Shown here in pieces: positions 1 through 11,042 of a stretch of 64,000 bases of DNA. A program made the translations under genes and the position numbers. The DNA is from Bicyclus anynana (Eukaryota > Arthropoda > Insecta > Lepidoptera > Nymphalidae), in NCBI RefSeq assembly GCF_947172395.1, contig NC_069093.1:6793561-6857560 (forward strand), read 5' to 3'. Position 1 is the stretch's first letter. Every line of letters begins with the position of its first letter. The notes below the pieces were generated by a model that saw only the letters and a program-made list of their open reading frames with translations, searched no databases and had not been told where the DNA came from.

Positions 1-229
1 TTCCTCCCAAATAAGCATTGGGAAGAAATTTCGTGCACCATTTTTATAAAACGTCCATGCAGTCTATACTATTTCCGTCGTTGATGTCGTCGTCCTAATC
101 CTAATTTTTATTCAAACGAAAAAAAAAGAAAACTTAATAGCTCATACAATTTGTCATTTTATGATTCTGTGACCAATACTAATCTAAATTAAAATTACTG
201 TGACTAATAAAATAAAATAATATTAAAGT
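1..229. other. AT-rich sequence, nothing recognised
   Basis: No open frame with recognisable content, no repeat end and no RNA-like fold was noticed here. It leads into the 3' end of the LINE that runs on the minus strand to the right. Confidence 0.5.
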
Positions 230-1770
230 CAAATTTAGTGCAATGTCAAATATTCATTACCAATAATATGTTAAAATGCGTTCAAATTATGAACATATCA
301 ACTGTTAAATATGTAAGAATAATTATCAAAAGTATCCATAAGCATTTTAGAAACCATATTCAAAACTATTCATATTGTCAATCTTATAGATATCTGGTAG
401 TTTGTTATATATTGAAATTGCACTACAATGTACACTCTTAGCGAACATATCGAGCCTTTTTGGTGGCATTATTAGCTTATCTTTTCTTCTGCGCCTGGCA
501 TCACTTAACTCATTGTAAGTTTTAAAATATTTAGAACATTTTTTTAACTACTAAATTTAATAAAGGTAGAGGAAGAACTTTGAACCTTTTTAACAAAGGT
601 CTAAATGAGTCAGGCGTATGCAAGCCACATAAGGTCCTCAAATAAGCCTGTTGCTTAACGGACATAGTGTTTATAAGTACGAAGTTTCCCCATAGGACGA
701 TTCCATACCTTAGTAATGAAGAAACATATCCATTATATGCCAACAATACTGTTTTATAACTGTTGGTTTGATATAATCATCTAAGAACAAATACAAACCT
801 ATCCAACTTGGCGCATAATTGTTCTGTGTGGGATTTCCAATTACAATATTTGTCAGTTATTATCCCTAAGAAAGTTGTAGTTTCTACTTCATTTAAAGAA
901 GACCATTTATAACGAATTTTGAAATTTGAGAATACATGGTTATATGGCATATATTAAATAAATTTCGATATCTGCTTGATAACTTTAGATAAAGCGTCGT
1001 TACATCCATACTCAACAGTTGATATATCCTTGCCAGTAATGACAATAGTTGTATCATCGACATACATAATGCATTTGAGCTTGATTCCATTCTGGAGGTC
1101 ATTTATATACAAAATAAATAATAAAGGACCTAGCTACCTTAAAGGACACCATATGGATTTTGAATTTTAAAAATTTGATCGATATGTATTACAACGACAA
1201 TTACAATTTAAAATTTCAACACATTTCATTCTTATGGCTAACAGGGAGTTTAGTTAACAGAAAATTACCTTTCTAAACTCACTGTAAACATTTTCTTCTA
1301 ATTCCATACTTTTCAAATTATCTAGAAGTGTTTTATGAGAAACTAGATCAAATGATCTAGTATCAAGAAAGATACATACTACAGACAATTCTGCATTAAG
1401 GTTCTCTGTAATAACTTTGTTAAGATTATAGCAGGCTAGTGTAGTACAACAATTCTTCCTAAAGCCAAATTGATCATCTATTAGTATATTTCAGTGTGAA
1501 ATAAAACTAAATAGTTCATTGTGCAATATTTAAAAAAAAAAAAAAACGAGAGAACTGGTATTAGAGTTATAGGACGAATTACGACGGTAGTTTTTATCAC
1601 TTTTATTGCCTGTTTTGTATACTGGCTTTACAATTGACAACTTATGCTTTTCTGGAAACACACCTTCCAGAAAAGATAAATTTATTATATGCATAAGAGG
1701 CGGCGCCAAATAAGCAGCACAGCGCTTGAGAAGTCTTGTAATTTATGGACGGTTGATCAGATAAAACCAT
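230..1770 (-). mobile_element. Degraded LINE (Jockey/CR1-like), reverse transcriptase and 3' end
   Basis: Read on the minus strand, broken frames give reverse transcriptase blocks in the right order. Near 1390-1330 there is a palm-A-like block (FLDTRSFDLVSHKTLL, compare FLDLSKAFDTVDH). Near 1140-1090 there is GPLLFILYINDL. Near 1060 there is the catalytic box YVDD followed by TTIVITGKD. At about 745-700 there is NGYVSSLLRYGIVLWG, typical of the thumb and C-terminal region of Jockey/CR1 LINEs, and near 430-390 a final block ending IYNKLPDI. Stops and frameshifts separate the blocks, and an A-run at 1530 interrupts the frame. It is a dead copy. The clade is inferred from motif style; the length is well short of a full LINE, so the 5' half is missing. 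Confidence 0.75.
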
Positions 1771-1930
1771 GGATATTAGTACACTCATTATCAATGATGG
1801 CGATAGTAAAAATAATGAATTAAAAGTAGTAGTATTGTTGTGGATGAATTATTATTAGTATATGGATAATTATCATGTGGATGTGATGGATTATAATTTA
1901 AATATTTTGAATTGAATATAACAATTGAGA
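1771..1930. other. AT-rich spacer
   Basis: Low-complexity TA- and ATT-rich sequence between the LINE and the minisatellite. No feature seen. Confidence 0.4.
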
Positions 1931-2355
1931 GATACGAGTGCCTATTGACCGAAGATGTTACCGGGCAGGGTACTAGATAGGTCTGTTTTTTGACTGCAGA
2001 TGTTAAGAGTGCCTATTGACCGAAGATGTTATCGGACAGGGTGCTAAATAGGTCTGTTCTTTGACTGAACATGATAATAGACAAAACTAGAAATAGTTGA
2101 TTTGTTTGAATAAAGTAGGTACTATTGTTTGGATTGTAATGTAAATTAGTGAAAATAGTGATTAGAAACTAATAGTAGATAAAATTATTGATTATTCGCC
2201 ATAAATATTCTTGTGAATAATTAATTATATGGATAATTATCATCATATATTATTGAGACTAATATTATTGGATTATTATTTGGATTTTTTTTATTGTTTG
2301 TTTATTATTGAATTATAATAATTTCAATATTTTGAATTGAGTAATTGCGAGATGT
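1931..2355. repeat. Degenerate outlying units of the 45 bp minisatellite
   Basis: Two diverged units containing GTGCCTATTGACCGAAGATG occur near 1938 and 2009, separated by a related half unit (TCTGTTTTTTGACTGCAGATG). They match the unit of the regular array that starts at 2356, so the array was once longer or the region has been re-seeded. AT-rich sequence follows from 2080 to 2350. Confidence 0.6.
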
Positions 2356-2715
2356 GAGTGCCAATTGACCGAAGATGTTATCAGGCAGGGTAAAAGATAG
2401 AGGTGCCTATTGACCGACAATGTTATCGGGCAGGGTAAAAGATAGAGGTGCCTATTGACCGACGATGGTTTCGGGAAGGGTACGAGATACGGGTACCTAT
2501 TGACCGACGATGGTTTCGGGAAGGGTACGAGATACGGGTACCTATTGACCGACGATGGTTTCGGGAAGGGTACGAGATACGGGTACCTATTGACCGACGA
2601 TGGTTTCGGGAAGGGTACGAGATACGGGTACCTATTGACCGACGATGGTCTCGGGAAGGGTACGAGATACGGGTACCTATTGACCGACGATGGTTTCGGG
2701 AAGGGTACGAGATAG
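2356..2715. repeat. 45 bp tandem minisatellite, eight units
   Basis: Eight consecutive 45 bp units fill exactly 360 bases. The units from 2446 to 2715 are almost identical, differing at a few positions such as TCTCGGG for TTTCGGG near 2649; the two to the left (2356-2445) are more diverged. Because 45 is a multiple of three and the unit has few stops, 15-residue repeat frames stay open on both strands. These frames have no start context or neighbours that suggest a gene, so I treat them as a by-product of the repeat. Confidence 0.92.
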
Positions 2716-2900
2716 GTGTGGCTATTGTCTAAAGAGGTTCCAGGCAAAACACAAAATGATAGTTTGTTTGTGTAAATTTGGTTGAAAAGCTAATAGTTTG
2801 AGGACAAACTAATTGTCAGGAAGGCCGAATGTTAGAAAATTAAATAAGAAGACATTTGTATTAACGGATATGCTACATTATGTTACAATCTGGTTATAAC
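2716..2900. other. Repeat edge and spacer
   Basis: A decayed ninth minisatellite unit runs to about 2755 and is followed by AT-rich unique-looking sequence. Confidence 0.45.
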
Positions 2901-3241
2901 TGTAGTGTTGTCAATATACGTAGGTACCATGACGTATAATGACGAGTAATTCTTTGTTCTTAAAATTAAACTAAAATATACGAAACTAAACTAAAATAAA
3001 TAAATAGATTTAAAAACGTATATTGACATAATTCATAAATGAAGTTATGTCAATATCCGTATAGATAAAAGATTGATGTTTGACTATATTTTGTTCTTGT
3101 TGTTTATTCCGTTGGAAAGGTATAAAAACGTGGCTTCATGGATGAGGCGGGCTCAGTTTATGTGATTATAATCGAAGAGTTGTGTTATTAAAGTGGTGTG
3201 TTTGTGAACCTCGAGTTTCTTTTCTCTCCACCCCTAATACA
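2901..3241 (+). mobile_element. Possible solo LTR (TG...CA) with a TATA box
   Basis: The segment begins TGTAGTG and ends AATACA, as LTRs do. It carries a TATA box in a good setting (GTATAAAAACGTGG near 3119) followed by a stretch typical of an R/U5 region with TTATTAAAG near 3184. Upstream of the TATA box a TGTCAATAT motif occurs three times (2907, inverted at 3019, direct at 3044), and the last two form a perfect 12 bp inverted repeat. No 5 bp target duplication was found and no primer binding site or internal domain follows, so this is tentative. Confidence 0.35.
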
Positions 3242-3318
3242 ATCAAAGTTGTTTGTTGACTTTATGAGTTTGAATTTGGTAAGTTATGTGACTTGGTTCA
3301 CGTGGAACTTTGTCCCTA

Positions 3319-3422
3319 TATACTGGTTGTCCCGCAAATATTACGACACACTTTACAAGGTGTAGAGTATATGAGTGTCACCCAGTAGAGTATGTCGTAC
3401 TGTTTGCGGGACACCCTGTATA
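3319..3422. mobile_element. Small MITE with TGTCCCGCAAA inverted ends
   Basis: Terminal inverted repeats of about 26 bp (CTGGTTGTCCCGCAAA at 3323; the complement of CAGGGTGTCCCGCAAA ending at 3418) match at roughly 22 positions and extend into TACGACA. TATA flanks both sides, consistent with a TA or TATA target duplication. About 96 bp, no coding capacity. Ends of the type CAGGGTGTCCC are common on small insect DNA elements. Confidence 0.75.
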
Positions 3423-3610
3423 ATTTTCCTTCAACCCTAAATAAAACAGGCGTGCTTCTTTCAAAATCTTTAATTAAAATCCTAGCAGCTTATACAATTT
3501 TAAAGATTTATTTTTTTATTTTATTATTTATTTATTTTATTATTTATTTATATTTATTTATTAAGATATTTTTTCTTAATTAAATTTAACAATCTTGGTC
3601 TTTTATATTC
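3423..3610. other. AT-rich, TTTATTTA-type low complexity
   Basis: Runs of TTTATTTAT from 3500 to 3570; the short frame that crosses it is low complexity and not credited as a gene. Confidence 0.6.
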
Positions 3611-3611
3611 A

Positions 3612-3934
3612 ATTTTTTTTTATTCTTTACAAGCAAGCTCTTGATTACATTTTCACCTTAGAGTAAGTGATGGTGCAATCTAAGGTGGAATCGGGCAAAC
3701 GTGGAAGGAGTAGGATAAAAATCCACAAACCTTTCGGTTTCTACACGACACGTACCGGAACGTTAAATCGCTTGGCGATACGTCTTTGCCGATAGTGTGG
3801 TAATTAGCCACGGCCGAAGCTTCCCACCAGCCAGACCTGGACCGATTAAGCCTCAATCAGCCTAGCCTGGGATCGAACCCAGGACCTATGCCTTGTAAAT
3901 TCATCGTGCATACCACTGCGCTACAGAGACCGTC
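3612..3934 (-). mobile_element. tRNA-derived SINE, family 1, near full length
   Basis: On the minus strand it starts with a tRNA-like head: a box A resembling TAGCGCAGTGGT near 3922 and a box B GGTTCGATCCC near 3874. A conserved body follows and it ends in a run that reads AAAAAAAA on the minus strand (T-run at 3614). The same body recurs at 11043, 19921, 22603, 41155, 59575 and 63048. Transcription would be by RNA polymerase III from the internal boxes. Confidence 0.85.
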
Positions 3935-5093
3935 AAAATTATTTATAAGTAGTCAATTTTATTTCTATTGCAATTATGAATTTAATTGTACAATGGCTGA
4001 AAATATAAAGATATTATACGATAATAATATAAAAAAAACATAAATGATATTTGTTTTTTGGCTATAACGCAGTATAAATATATCTTTACTCGAGCTATAG
4101 TTTTTCAAGTTTGAAAAACGCTTGATAAACCAGCACTGTAATTACGGCTTCAAAGCTATCAATTTTCCCGATAATGACCCACATTAACCGTCGGTAAACA
4201 TCAGCAAAGTTGCGAAAGCATAAAAAGGGCTCCTGTGTCATAATAACCCTTTAAAATTTGCCCACTTTCTGATAATTTGCGAGCGAGGTCAGACAAAAGG
4301 GAATATGCTCAATAACAAGCGAGGATATCGCTGCGTCACCTTGCGCTCAAAATGCGCGAGGAATAGTCCATATTTCATATTCAGCCGCCCCTTGAATACA
4401 CAATGAGTGAAGTACCATGAATACTAACTAGAAAACAGTTTATTTCGTTAATCGTGCAAACAAGAACTTTCAGTTTGTACTGTCTTATCTTTGGGAAGCT
4501 CGGTCTTATACGGAATACTGTTCCTTAAGTGCAGGGTGGTATATTTTCACATGGATATTATATTAACAGGTAAAATTAAATATGCTTTCTTAAGACGACA
4601 TGTTTTTATTTTGGGTAATTAATAGAAACAATAATAATTATTTTAATTAAATACTAGATAATAATGATATATTTTTTTTGTAATAATATGATACTTAATT
4701 TGTAATAATAAGATCTCTAATTACAGACTATGTACGATCAATACTTGATTTTCACATGCCTCCAGTCTCATAGACCGCTTTGAGTAGGTACCTACTCAAA
4801 ATAAGTCATTCAAAATTATAAATTTAAATAAATAAAAACAAATGTTTTAATTATTCACATCAAATCCATCTCTATTTTATATAAAGATATAACGTTTATT
4901 TAATGCACGCCATTGAAGATCTATACCTGATCGTGTATTGGTCGCTACGTGCATGACGGCTTGACTTATGAAACGTCTTCGCTGTCGTTTGACAGCGAAA
5001 ACGTGAGAATAATTGACCGTCAATGGCTGACTTAAAGTTGGCTATATAATTATTAATACACATTACTTTTATTCTAAAGCTAATCCTACTAAT
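3935..5093. other. Intergenic, partly unique-looking
   Basis: AT-rich flanks around a more balanced segment at 4100-4450 (for example GCGAGCGAGG and CGCTGCGTCACC near 4280 and 4330) that matches nothing else I noticed in the window. It could be single-copy host or regulatory DNA. No convincing coding frame. Confidence 0.4.
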
Positions 5094-5412
5094 ATTATAA
5101 ACGCGAAAGTTTATATATATGTTTTAGCGATTTAGCTGAAATTTGGAATGGAAATAGATTTTACTCTGAATTAACACACAGGCTACTTTTTATTCCGAAA
5201 AAAATCATGGTTTTCTGAAATTTGCGAAAACTGATGATTTTGATGATATGAATGATTGTTACTATTTCACGCCTCGACTACTGAACCGAATTAGCTGAAA
5301 TTTGGTATAGAGATTTTACATTATAGCATGGCTTTTTATTCCGTAAAAATCCATAGTTCCCGAGGGATTTGTGAAAAACAAAATTCCACGCGAAGTCGCG
5401 GGCGTCCGCTAG
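5094..5412 (+). mobile_element. Helitron-like element, family B
   Basis: Begins TCCTACTAATATTATAAACG after a host A and ends in GGGCGTCCGCTAG before a host T. The 3' end can form a GC-rich hairpin just before CTAG, the hallmark of Helitron-type ends. The body has two related segments containing CTGAAATTTGG (near 5138 and 5297), so it looks like a partial internal duplication. No coding capacity. Confidence 0.8.
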
Positions 5413-5761
5413 TAATACATTACTCCACGATTATTTATGGAGATATTTCAATGTTACAAACGATAAAGAATTCTCGAATCAAATAAACTTACACAATAGA
5501 TAGGTACAAAAACTTTCAGACAATACAAAGATAGAAAAGTAAGTTTAAGCAAAAAATAACTTGTTCTACAAAACAACAAAAAGTGGTTTTTGGAACAGGA
5601 TAGAAGCTGATAGAGTCCGAAGTTTGTTTCAACTAAAGCCGTTGCTAAAGTAACTTGTTAATTAAATAAACTCTTTATAAACGAAATACAACTTTCGAAG
5701 AAAAAGTTGTTTTTGTATCTATTCAATTAAAATTGAATTCGTTTATCTGTTTTATTATATA
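5413..5761. repeat. Spacer with a copy of dispersed repeat R (minus)
   Basis: The part from about 5610 to 5725 is the reverse complement of 20330-20460: a shared core of about 49 bases that includes GCAACGGCTTTAGTTGAAAC, with further similarity in the flanking AAACAACTTT tracts. The class of repeat is unknown. Confidence 0.6.
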
Positions 5762-5956
5762 CTAGCTGACACCGCGCGGTTTCACCCGCGTGATTCCCGT
5801 TTCCGTTGGAATACGGGGAGCCTATAGCCTTCCTCGATAAATGGACTATCTAACACAGAAAGAATTTTTCAAATCGGACCAGTAGTTCCTGAGATTAGCG
5901 CGTTCAATGGGACAAACAAACAAAGAAACTCTTGAGCTTTATAATTTTAGTATAGA
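5762..5956 (-). mobile_element. Helitron-like element, family A
   Basis: Minus-strand copy. It starts TCTATACTAAAATTATAAAGC (position 5956 leftward) and ends GTCAGCTAG at 5762. The terminal palindrome GCGCGGTTTCACCCGCG lies at 5774. Host A and T flank it in the expected orientation. Confidence 0.85.
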
Positions 5957-6019
5957 TTTTTTCTTAATTTTGCCTAAGTTATAAATCATCATAATCAGGT
6001 GCCCTCCTCAAACTGAAGT

Positions 6020-6470
6020 TTGGCGGTCAGATATTATTCAGCTGGCTGTAATTACTTTGGTCCACTCCTTAATATCTTCCATCCATTTACGTCGCTGTCG
6101 TCCTCGTCCTCGTTTGTCCGACTATCTTGCCTTCTAGGATCAACCTAGGAAACTCGTAGAGGAGTCCTCTTTGTAGATGTCCGAAAAATGCAACCTTCCG
6201 CCTCATTACAGTTGTCATCAGCTCGCGCTTGCAGTTTGCTCTATTCAGTTCTTGAGCATTTGAGACAAAGTGATTCCATAAGATTTTCAACATTTTCCTT
6301 AATCCACACATCTCAAACGCTTGCAAGCGTCGACAACACTCCTTTTTCAGGACCCACGTTTCACAACCATATAAAAGAGTGGATCAAACGTAACATTTTA
6401 AAACGCGATATCTTGTCGAAAATGAAATTTTGGGATCGCATAGTATAAGAAAGTTGTAACTGATATAATA
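6020..6470 (-). mobile_element. LINE 3' fragment (second RTE/craton-like lineage)
   Basis: The minus strand from 6440 to 6030 gives, across a few frame breaks, the C-terminal region of a LINE reverse transcriptase ORF: a LKKECCRRLQAFEMCGLRKML block, then NRANCKRELMTTVMRRKVAFFGH, then LEGKIVGQTRTR. Such sequences follow the thumb domain in RTE-like insect LINEs. Distinct in sequence from the RTE at 55201, so it is another lineage. Dead fragment. Confidence 0.75.
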
Positions 6471-6595
6471 TTATTTTTTTAATAATAATCCAAAAAGGGA
6501 ATAGGCGTGTCAATATTAATAAAGAGAGAGAAAAAAAGAGAATTACCGCCATATGGAATGTTGTGTCAACTAGTTTCACTGTTTTCACTGTTTGA
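6471..6595. other. AT-rich spacer between LINE fragments
   Basis: Contains short AG-rich runs; nothing recognised. Confidence 0.4.
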
Positions 6596-6662
6596 AGACT
6601 TTCTCGAAAGCAGCCCAGCCGAGTTGGATTGGGCAGTTCACCTTTTTCTCAAAATCGAACAA
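6596..6662 (-). mobile_element. Fragment of the 55 kb RTE family
   Basis: A 65-base stretch with GCAGCCCAGCCGAGTTGGAT matches 55700-55760 on the same strand with a handful of differences. Confidence 0.8.
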
Positions 6663-7395
6663 AACGAATAAAATAATAGCGAGAGTCTTAGTGTGATATG
6701 AAAAATGCGTTTTATATTTAACAATCAAGGGTCTTGCCTTAACCCTTAAAACAAGCTACCCAAAGTTACTATAGGTAAAACTCCGTAGTTTCCTACCATA
6801 CTTATTTATCTATGGTTAGATCGCTGACTAATTTTCGCTTTTATAAAAAATGAGGAACGTTTGTCTTTCACAGGCCTTTATTCCATAACAACAAAGTGTC
6901 TAAATTCATTCTAAAAAATATCGCACCGTACTTAATCCCTTATTTTTTTGTAATATTATGATCATCAAATTCACGGGTCTCCGGGCAGCCGGAACGACTA
7001 CCGGGTTTTGAGTAGATTAAACGCCGTTTATTGTTTTGGGACACTTGAAAGCTTCTGCAAGCTTTGGGAGCATTCATTTTGAAATGAACCGAAATTATCT
7101 CTAAGAACTGGCTGCCATTTTGAACACAGTCAATTTAGTCTGGTGACAATGACAAACACATAGCTTTGTGTTATTAAGTGAGCGAGCGTTGTGTCTGCAC
7201 ATTTATAACGTGCGTGCTGCTGAAATATTTGACTTAAAGTAACAGCACACTGGGGACTTGGTCGAAAAATATCTTTTCCACTTCGCTAGGACTTGCACTT
7301 TGAAAAATTGGCCTAATGATTGGATATTGTATTACCAAGACAAGGAACACAATCTAAAATGCGTAGTGTGAGAGGTGTTTCATATTCCTGTAACA
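6663..7395. other. Intergenic
   Basis: No gene or recognisable repeat end seen. The composition is mixed and parts may be single copy. Confidence 0.4.
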
Positions 7396-7621
7396 TCTAT
7401 ACTAGTATTATAAAGCTGAACAGTTTGTTTGTTTGATTTCGATTGAACGCGCTTATCTCAGGAACTACTGGTCCGATTTGAAAAATTCGTTCAGTGTTAG
7501 ATAGCCCATTTATTCAGGAAGGAAACTCTCAGTTGGTTTGATTTTTGATTTAGGTTATATATAATTCCCACATTCTTACGGAAACAAGAACCACGTTGGT
7601 GAAACCGTGTGGCGTTAGCTA
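7396..7621 (+). mobile_element. Helitron-like element, family A, diverged
   Basis: Starts TCTATACTAGTATTATAAAGC and ends in GGCGTTAGCTA, a mutated GTCAGCTAG end. Body contains the family A blocks CTACTGGTCCGATTTG and TCAGTGTTAGATAGCCC, with about 30 extra bases near 7545. Confidence 0.8.
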
Positions 7622-7682
7622 TTCGATTTATAAGTTTGTTATAGATTTCCAATACGCGTTTCAAATACAGCTCCACGATATA

Positions 7683-7706
7683 GAGGCACAAATCAATTTG
7701 TGCCTC
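7683..7706. repeat. Perfect short palindrome
   Basis: GAGGCACAAA, four spacer bases, then TTTGTGCCTC. Function unknown. Confidence 0.8.
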
Positions 7707-8214
7707 AATTTGGAATCAGTACGGTCCAATCATAGAAAATGTTAAAATGGCCACAGTGATGCGCAGAACATTGTATCTACATGTCAATTGTTGTCATCTT
7801 CGCAATGATTTGATTGATTGATTGTTGTTGGTCAATGCCTATTATTACGTACCTAATATTGTGGCAAATATCTTTGAATAATATACTCGGAATTAAAACA
7901 ACAAACAACACTATAATAAATTTTTTGTTTCACGATATTTTTTATCACTTTCAACTTAAATTTAAATCAACACCATATCCATACGTGGACTGAACTTAAC
8001 ATATGATAACAGTAAAAGGTTTTGTTTACCAAGCTTTTAGCGTTTCACTAGCTTTTCAAAATCAACAAACAATATATTTTTTACGAGAAAAAAGTAAATC
8101 AAGCAATACATAATTATAATATGTTGGAAGATATAAAACTATGTAAATTAATCTGTGATCCCTAATACGTGGTACTTCAATGTTCTAGTAACTTAGAGAG
8201 CTTTCAATAGTATT
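7707..8214. other. AT-rich intergenic
   Basis: Nothing recognised. Confidence 0.4.
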
Positions 8215-8312
8215 AAGTATTGCCGGTGTTTCAATACGGAGCTTGATTGATGGAAGCTGTTCTTACGACGACGTAAAAATTGCTCTAATCCTCGCCTAAT
8301 TGCTCGATTACA
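8215..8312 (-). repeat. Dispersed repeat Y (minus copy)
   Basis: The reverse complement aligns with 23838-23945 along its length, sharing GCGAGGATTA, ATTTTTA and a terminal CCGGCAAT. A third copy is at 15275-15410. Probably a decayed DNA element; class not determined. Confidence 0.6.
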
Positions 8313-8368
8313 GCTTTTTTTTATTCTTTACAAGTTAGCCCTTGACTACAATCTCATCTGATTATATC
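8313..8368 (-). mobile_element. SINE family 1, 3' fragment
   Basis: T-run followed by ATTCTTTACAAGTTAGCCCT, the complement of the SINE family 1 tail; broken off after about 50 bases. Confidence 0.8.
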
Positions 8369-9721
8369 ACAGCTATTAATCTTGTAAGATTCCTTTATAG
8401 CACGTGTTTATACCGTTCCAGCAAATTGTGGCTATTTGTGACTGTTATATAGAGTATTAATTAAAATAAGACTGATATTGGATTTCAGAACTTGCACCGT
8501 GTGACATTGTTACTTTATATAATTACATATATAATATGGCTGCATAAACGGGAGTTCGGTGCTTATAATAGATCTTTTTACCCAGCTGAAAGAAGGGTTA
8601 TGTTTTTAGCGCATATCTTGTATGTATGTATGTATGTAATATTCTTTATTACCTCATATCTTGCAAACCACTGAACGGATTTACTATATCGGATATCGTT
8701 AGATTTGTCTCAATAACCCAAGTATTCTTAGATAGATGAAACTAAAAAAAAACAACAAGACAACTGTGAGACGCTCAAGACTCAAGGTGAAAAAAAAAAT
8801 TGTTCTAATATTGCAATATGGGTATCAAATTCAAGAGCTTTTTGTGAGGATTCTAAAATGGTATATCATCATATACGGACTGTTTTCCAATTGCTTTCTA
8901 CACTTCTGGACTGAACTTTATTTTTTCTTTTCAGTTTTTTTATACTTTGTGCAGTCGGGTTTTTTTATTTGTTTAATTAATTTATTTATTGATTTAGGAT
9001 TCAATCAATATACTATCTGCATAATTTATATTTAAATCTGCTTGCTTTGATATTGTCTTCGTTTTTTCTGAAGTGACAATAAAAATTAATTAATTATTTT
9101 TAATTTAAATTTAAATTTACTATTTTGTAATCGTATTATGACAGGTGTCTCACTTTACAAGCGTTACACGTGCATACGAGATGAAGCATCAATCAATTAT
9201 CACTTTCCAACTTTTCCTCTTAACTCCGAAACTCTCAGAATAATTTAATACAAAGAGAGCAAGTTTATGTTCCGGAAAAGTTAATCTCACAGGCGATTAC
9301 TGCAACGCGAATAAGGTGCCCGTTTTAGCCAGATTGAAGATTTTGAGGGCCAATTGTGTGTTTCCCTTGTATTTTTTCCTTATTATTTTTACCTTTGAAT
9401 ACAGCGCTCTAAAGGTTTCTTCTGGAGATTTATAAAGAACAAAGCGCATCGCTGTTTTTATTTCGTAATGGTTTTCATCTTCACCTCTTAAATACCTTCT
9501 GTTTTTGTACATAATAAAAATTTGTAAATGTATATCTAGCCACCTAATAATAGATTTTAATCACGAAGAATGGCATAAGGGGTCTATAAGCCCCCGTCCG
9601 GAATGAAGTTGCTTTAGCTTTTAAATGTTTATTATACTATACATTTATCACCATTACTCGTTGACATTAAAATTTAAATTAATTTATTTTATAAAATATC
9701 TAGTCTGGCTAATTAAAGTAA
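8369..9721. other. AT-rich intergenic with unassigned small frames
   Basis: Frames at 8492-8674 and 8736-9035 (+) are low in complexity and rich in F, I and Y. One frame at 9297-9512 (-, 71 codons) has a more protein-like charge pattern (RRYLRGEDENHYEIK, SKVKIIRKKYKG) but I do not recognise it and see no splice or promoter context. A (TATG)n run lies at 8619-8638. Otherwise nothing. Confidence 0.35.
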
Positions 9722-9885
9722 AGTCCTCACGATGTTTTCCTTCACCGTTTGAGACACGTGATATTTAATTTCTTAAAATGCACTCAACTGAAAAGTTGGA
9801 GGTGCATGTCCCGGACCGGATTCGAACCCACACACACTCCCCGGAATCGAAGGCAGAGGTCATATCCACTGGACATCACGTGTCA
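9722..9885 (-). mobile_element. tRNA-derived SINE, family 2, 5' half
   Basis: The minus strand shows a head with GATATGACCTCTGCCTTCGATT, box B GGTTCGAATCCGG near 9825, then GGCATGCACC-type and GTGTCTCAAACGGTGAAGG blocks. Matches the fuller copy at 44612. Confidence 0.8.
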
Positions 9886-10220
9886 ATATATACATACCTA
9901 TAAATTAGTATTAAATTCAGTTATTCCAATATTTGTGCACTATAATTTTTAGAATTTACTACTATTTTTAAAAATTTGGCGGGCGATTTCAGTCTCTATA
10001 TTCATTAGCCAAACAGTAGTTGAAAGTTTTTTTTTAATATACCTAATAGTAATACCAACAGATGGCGTAACATCCGGTAGGTGTCGGAAAACTTCTTATT
10101 TCACTTTTTTCGGTCTCGCTTCTATCAACTCGGAGCGTGTAACGCAACAATAAGTAACTTATTAATTTTATTTATTAATTATTCTACATAACACATAATG
10201 AAATTAACCCTAACCAGCAG
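9886..10220. other. AT-rich intergenic
   Basis: Nothing recognised. Confidence 0.4.
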
Positions 10221-10402
10221 GCTAATTCACTAACTTTGACGTATGTTGGCATAACATACGAAATTGAGATTCTATGTAGCAAATGTCATCCGGTCACTGA
10301 CAACCCTTTGTAGATATTTTACAGTAGGTAGATGACATTTCTCAATTGGTTTGATGTTTATTTTAATAGGTTGTTAATAAAGACCAAATTAGTGAATAGG
10401 CC
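10221..10402. mobile_element. MITE-like element with TATTCACTAA inverted ends
   Basis: GGCTAATTCACTAACTTTG at the left and the complement of GGCCTATTCACTAATTTGG at the right form imperfect inverted ends. CAAATGTCATC and GATGACATTT lie further inside as a second inverted pair. About 182 bp, non-coding. Target duplication not clear. Confidence 0.55.
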
Positions 10403-10471
10403 AGAACAGTTCAACTTCTTTTCAATAATTACTAACAGATTAAATTAACAAATCTAACTTTATATTTCTAA

Positions 10472-10681
10472 TCCTACTAATATTATAAACGCGAAAGTTT
10501 GTGGATGTTTGTTACTCTTTAACGCCGCAACTACTGAACCGATTTGGCTGAAATTTGGAATGGAAATAGATTTTACTTTGGATTAACACATAAGCTCTTT
10601 TCATCCCGAAAAAATCCATGGTTCACGAGGAATTTGTGAAAAACTAAATTACACGCATACAAAATTGCGGGCGTCCACTAG
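10472..10681 (+). mobile_element. Helitron-like element, family B
   Basis: Starts TCCTACTAATATTATAAACG and ends GCGTCCACTAG. The hairpin arm is partly decayed (TGCGGGCGTCCACTAG). Confidence 0.8.
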
Positions 10682-11042
10682 TGAAATCATACAATGGCTG
10701 GCTATAATTGATTTTTCCATAAAAAATGCGTTTATATTATGTAGTCAATGTTTATTGTCTAAGTAAGACACGATAAAATTCCCAACATAATGACCACGAT
10801 AAAATGTGGCGATAGTAATTGCTATTAATTAAGCCAGTAATAAAAAAGCCCTTAGGTTGTTGTTCTTTGCATTAACCAAACAAAATAAAACATTATTTTG
10901 TTTTTTATTTCTTCTTTTGTTTCAAATTTGTTCGAGTTGACGTTATTTAGAAAGGATGCCGCCGAAATCAAATTTACGAAAGGAGAAAAAAGTTTTATTT
11001 CTTTGTATATAGTAAGGCTGTCAATATAGACGTGATAGGAGG
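10682..11042. other. AT-rich intergenic
   Basis: Nothing recognised. Confidence 0.4.

Noticed and set aside
2313..2747. 144- and 94-codon repeat proteins on both strands
   Set aside because: They exist only because the 45 bp minisatellite unit is a multiple of three and lacks stops; no start context, promoter or homologous family was seen.
8736..9035. 99-codon membrane-like protein
   Set aside because: F/I/Y/K-rich low-complexity translation of AT-rich DNA, no splice or promoter context.
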